Shown here in pieces: positions 4,541-6,318 of a stretch of DNA of 6,318 nucleotides. Within the stretch, counting starts at the first letter, position 1, and each line of letters starts with the position of its first letter. Under the pieces are notes generated by a model. That model was not told the DNA's origin. It saw nothing but the letters and a program-made list of their open reading frames with translations, and searched no databases. Both the position numbers and the translations under genes were made by a program. This stretch comes from Chromatiales bacterium (lineage in GTDB: Bacteria; Pseudomonadota; Gammaproteobacteria; SZUA-152), in contig JALTPW010001068.1 of the NCBI GenBank assembly GCA_026999335.1, positions 1 to 6,318 on the forward strand, written 5' to 3'.

Positions 4541-5405
4541 ACACCAGGTGGATTGGGGGGTTTTGGCCACCCTGCTCATGTCGTGCCTGGCATTCACGCC
4601 GGCCGGTGCCGATGAGGATGGTACCGACGACGTGCTGCTCGGGATCGGGGCACATTTTGCATGGATCGTCTTCGATGCCATCGAGGCCGACCTGGAGGCG
4701 AAGACCGGCCGCAAGATCAGCCTCTACGGCAAAAATTCCATGCTCGGCGCAGGCTGCAACGCGGCCATCAAACTGGCCAAACAGGCGACGGAAAACCGCG
4801 AGGCCTTCGGCTTCGTCTGCTGCCCACTGAGCGAGAAGGAAGTGCTGCGCGAGGGACTGATCGTTCATCCCCTGGCCTTGGAGCCGATTCTGATTCTGGT
4901 ACGCGAAGACAATCCCGTCGACAACCTCAGCAGCGCACAGGTGCGCGCCATCTTCCGCGGTGAAATCAGTAACTGGCAAGACGTGGGAGGCACCGATAAA
5001 CCCATCGTGCTGGTCACGCGCCTGCACTGCAAAAACCGCCCTGGCCACTGGAAGACGATCCTCCCCTCACCCAAGGACTTCCGCAAGACACGCCTCAACG
5101 CCAACAGCGCCGCCACCATGATCCAGCGCATCAACGACTTCAGCGGCGCCATCGGGCACACCGGCTCCACCTGGGTCTTTGCACCTGATGATCGCGTCAA
5201 GGCACTCAGCATCGACGGCCTCAAACCGACCGCCGCCAATCTCGCCAGCGGTGCCTACCCCTTCTTCCGCCAGCTGTCGGCGATCACCAACCGCACACCG
5301 TCAGCGGACATACTCAAACTGATTCGTGAAACCCAGCACGGGCCAGCCTTCCGGCGTGTCGCCCGACAATATGAACTACTGCCACTAAGGCCACAGACGC
5401 AGTAA
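4527..5405 (+). CDS. periplasmic PstS-like substrate-binding protein
   Basis: From TTG 4527 the protein has 292 residues. Starts at GTG 4548 and ATG 4578 are possible, but the latter truncates the signal peptide. Residues 1-28 form an export signal: basic R5, hydrophobic VLATLLMSCLAF, and a probable cut after PAGA-28. LMSC could instead be a poor lipobox. The mature part resembles the PstS-like phosphate-binding domain. The stretch LSSAQVRAIFRGEISNWQDVGG matches its well-conserved Ls-x-x-q-x-x-x-IF-x-G-x-x-x-W-x-x-vGG block. The phosphate-holding SGSGT-type loop after the conserved TR is absent: here T164-R165 is followed by LHCKNRPGHW. The ligand may therefore not be phosphate. No ABC permease follows. 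The next gene is a membrane sensor beginning at TAATG, so this is probably its periplasmic ligand receptor. Confidence 0.72.
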   Translation: MSSPRHQVDWGVLATLLMSCLAFTPAGADEDGTDDVLLGIGAHFAWIVFDAIEADLEAKTGRKISLYGKNSMLGAGCNAAIKLAKQATENREAFGFVCCPLSEKEVLREGLIVHPLALEPILILVREDNPVDNLSSAQVRAIFRGEISNWQDVGGTDKPIVLVTRLHCKNRPGHWKTILPSPKDFRKTRLNANSAATMIQRINDFSGAIGHTGSTWVFAPDDRVKALSIDGLKPTAANLASGAYPFFRQLSAITNRTPSADILKLIRETQHGPAFRRVARQYELLPLRPQTQ

Positions 5406-6318
5406 TGCTCCACACCTATCACGCCCGCATCATCTTCTACAATGCCCTACTGATGGTATTTCTCATCAGTATCCTCGCCTATACCCATATCTATTCACGC
5501 AACGTGATCATTGAAGAAGCAGAAATCTACAGCCTCAATCTTTCCAATCTGCTGCGCAGCAATATCGAGATGGAAGAGGAGAAGCTGCTGCACTACACCG
5601 AAGTGGTGCGCGATGACCTCATTATTCAGGAATACATGTTCATCACCACCGAGATCAATGGTGAAAAAGAAGCCCTGTGGAACCTGTATCGGCGTAACTT
5701 CGGCTGGTTGCCAATCCAGCGCACCGCATTCATCGCCAACGATGGCAGGGCCATCGTCGGCGAGGAGCACGGTGACCTGGTACAGGTCATCAATGCCCGG
5801 ACAGACAATGCCAGCGAAGGCGCCTTCTATTTTCAGGGTAAAGAAAATTTCGAACGGGTGACCTGGGCACGCATTTATTTCCAGGGCGCACCACGGGGTA
5901 TCGTCGCCCTTACCCACCCTCTCGACCGGAGATGGCTGGAACGCCACCACTTCTTTGGCGGTTACTACGTACTGGTCGGCGATGACGATCACATCTCACT
6001 CAGTAATCTGCCCGGCGCGGAAGGCCGGCAGTTCCAGCCGGACAACGGTCTCATCACCATCGACAAACGAGCCTATCATGTACGCACCATCCCCCTCGGC
6101 GACACGGACAAAAAAAGCTACCGGCTGTGGCTGGCCATTTCCGAACAGGAACTGCTCGACAAACTGGCGCGCAACAGTGACCTGATCCTGTTGCTGGCAC
6201 TGGTAGGCGGCACGGCAATACTGATCATCGGCCTGCTGATCATCCGCAACTTCAATCGCCCCTTGCAACAACTGATGCAAATCACCCAGGCGGTCGCCGA
6301 TGGCAAATTGCCCAAGCT
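5405..6318 (+). CDS. two-TM HAMP sensor protein, N-terminal part
   Basis: The frame starts at ATG 5405-5407, one base into the preceding TAA (TAATG), and stays open to the window end, giving 304 residues. TM1 is about residues 9-27 (IIFYNALLMVFLISILAY). A periplasmic domain follows to about residue 258 and includes Cache-like elements such as RTAFIANDGRAIVG and GIVALTHPLDRRWLE. TM2 is about 260-280. The RNFNRPLQQLMQITQAVADGK segment after it is the start of a HAMP linker with its conserved Pro. The output domain lies outside, so a histidine kinase, a diguanylate cyclase or a chemoreceptor are all possible. Tight coupling to a periplasmic binding protein suggests ligand sensing by that partner. 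No recognised ribosome site is needed if translation restarts from the gene before. Confidence 0.82.
   Translation, partial: MLHTYHARIIFYNALLMVFLISILAYTHIYSRNVIIEEAEIYSLNLSNLLRSNIEMEEEKLLHYTEVVRDDLIIQEYMFITTEINGEKEALWNLYRRNFGWLPIQRTAFIANDGRAIVGEEHGDLVQVINARTDNASEGAFYFQGKENFERVTWARIYFQGAPRGIVALTHPLDRRWLERHHFFGGYYVLVGDDDHISLSNLPGAEGRQFQPDNGLITIDKRAYHVRTIPLGDTDKKSYRLWLAISEQELLDKLARNSDLILLLALVGGTAILIIGLLIIRNFNRPLQQLMQITQAVADGKLPK

Noticed and set aside
4449..5048. Minus-strand frame of 199 codons opposite the binding protein
   Set aside because: Antisense shadow of a GC-rich gene; no motif or ribosome site.

Overview
The window looks like the chromosome of a Gammaproteobacterium. The protein families and the types of dispersed palindromic repeat fit the purple or sulfur-oxidising groups, but that is an impression from reading and was not tested. 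The flanking genes are GC-rich with C/G-ending codons. The middle of the window (about 1.45-3.3 kb) is a patchwork of AT-richer and repeat-rich DNA.

Layout. (1) 1-252: the C-terminal end of an unrecognised plus-strand gene. (2) 336-1448, minus strand: a complete membrane acyltransferase of the OafA/acyltransferase-3 family, convergent with gene 1. (3) 1449-1870: about 420 bases without a convincing gene. They hold a decayed duplicate of the start of the moeB gene found 1.9 kb downstream, several hairpins, and the promoter/operator of the next module. (4) 1871-2493: a compact toxin-antitoxin operon with a PIN-domain ribonuclease toxin followed by a Phd/YefM-type antitoxin. The order is reversed from the usual one, and the two genes overlap at ATGA. 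Three TGTACA boxes lie upstream of it. (5) 2503-3112: transposon scrap and repeats. They comprise a roughly 310-base gene-less element with IS200/IS605-like hairpin ends, an inverted pair of GTAGGATG-type hairpin repeats inside it, a stretch of unknown sequence, and a 72-base palindromic repeat. (6) 3342-6318: a tight plus-strand gene string. It encodes a MoeB/ThiF-type E1-like adenylyltransferase, a JAMM-fold metallopeptidase, a periplasmic PstS-like binding protein, and the N-terminal part of a two-TM HAMP sensor that runs off the window.

How the genes work together. The MoeB-like enzyme and JAMM peptidase form the activate/release pair known for ubiquitin-fold sulfur carriers, although no carrier gene is visible here. 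The binding protein and membrane sensor follow with overlapping junctions, as expected for a secreted ligand-binding partner feeding a transmembrane sensor. The most interesting region is 1.47-3.3 kb. There the toxin-first module and transposon scrap lie between an old, frameshifted copy of the moeB start and the intact gene, which suggests rearrangement upstream of moeB.
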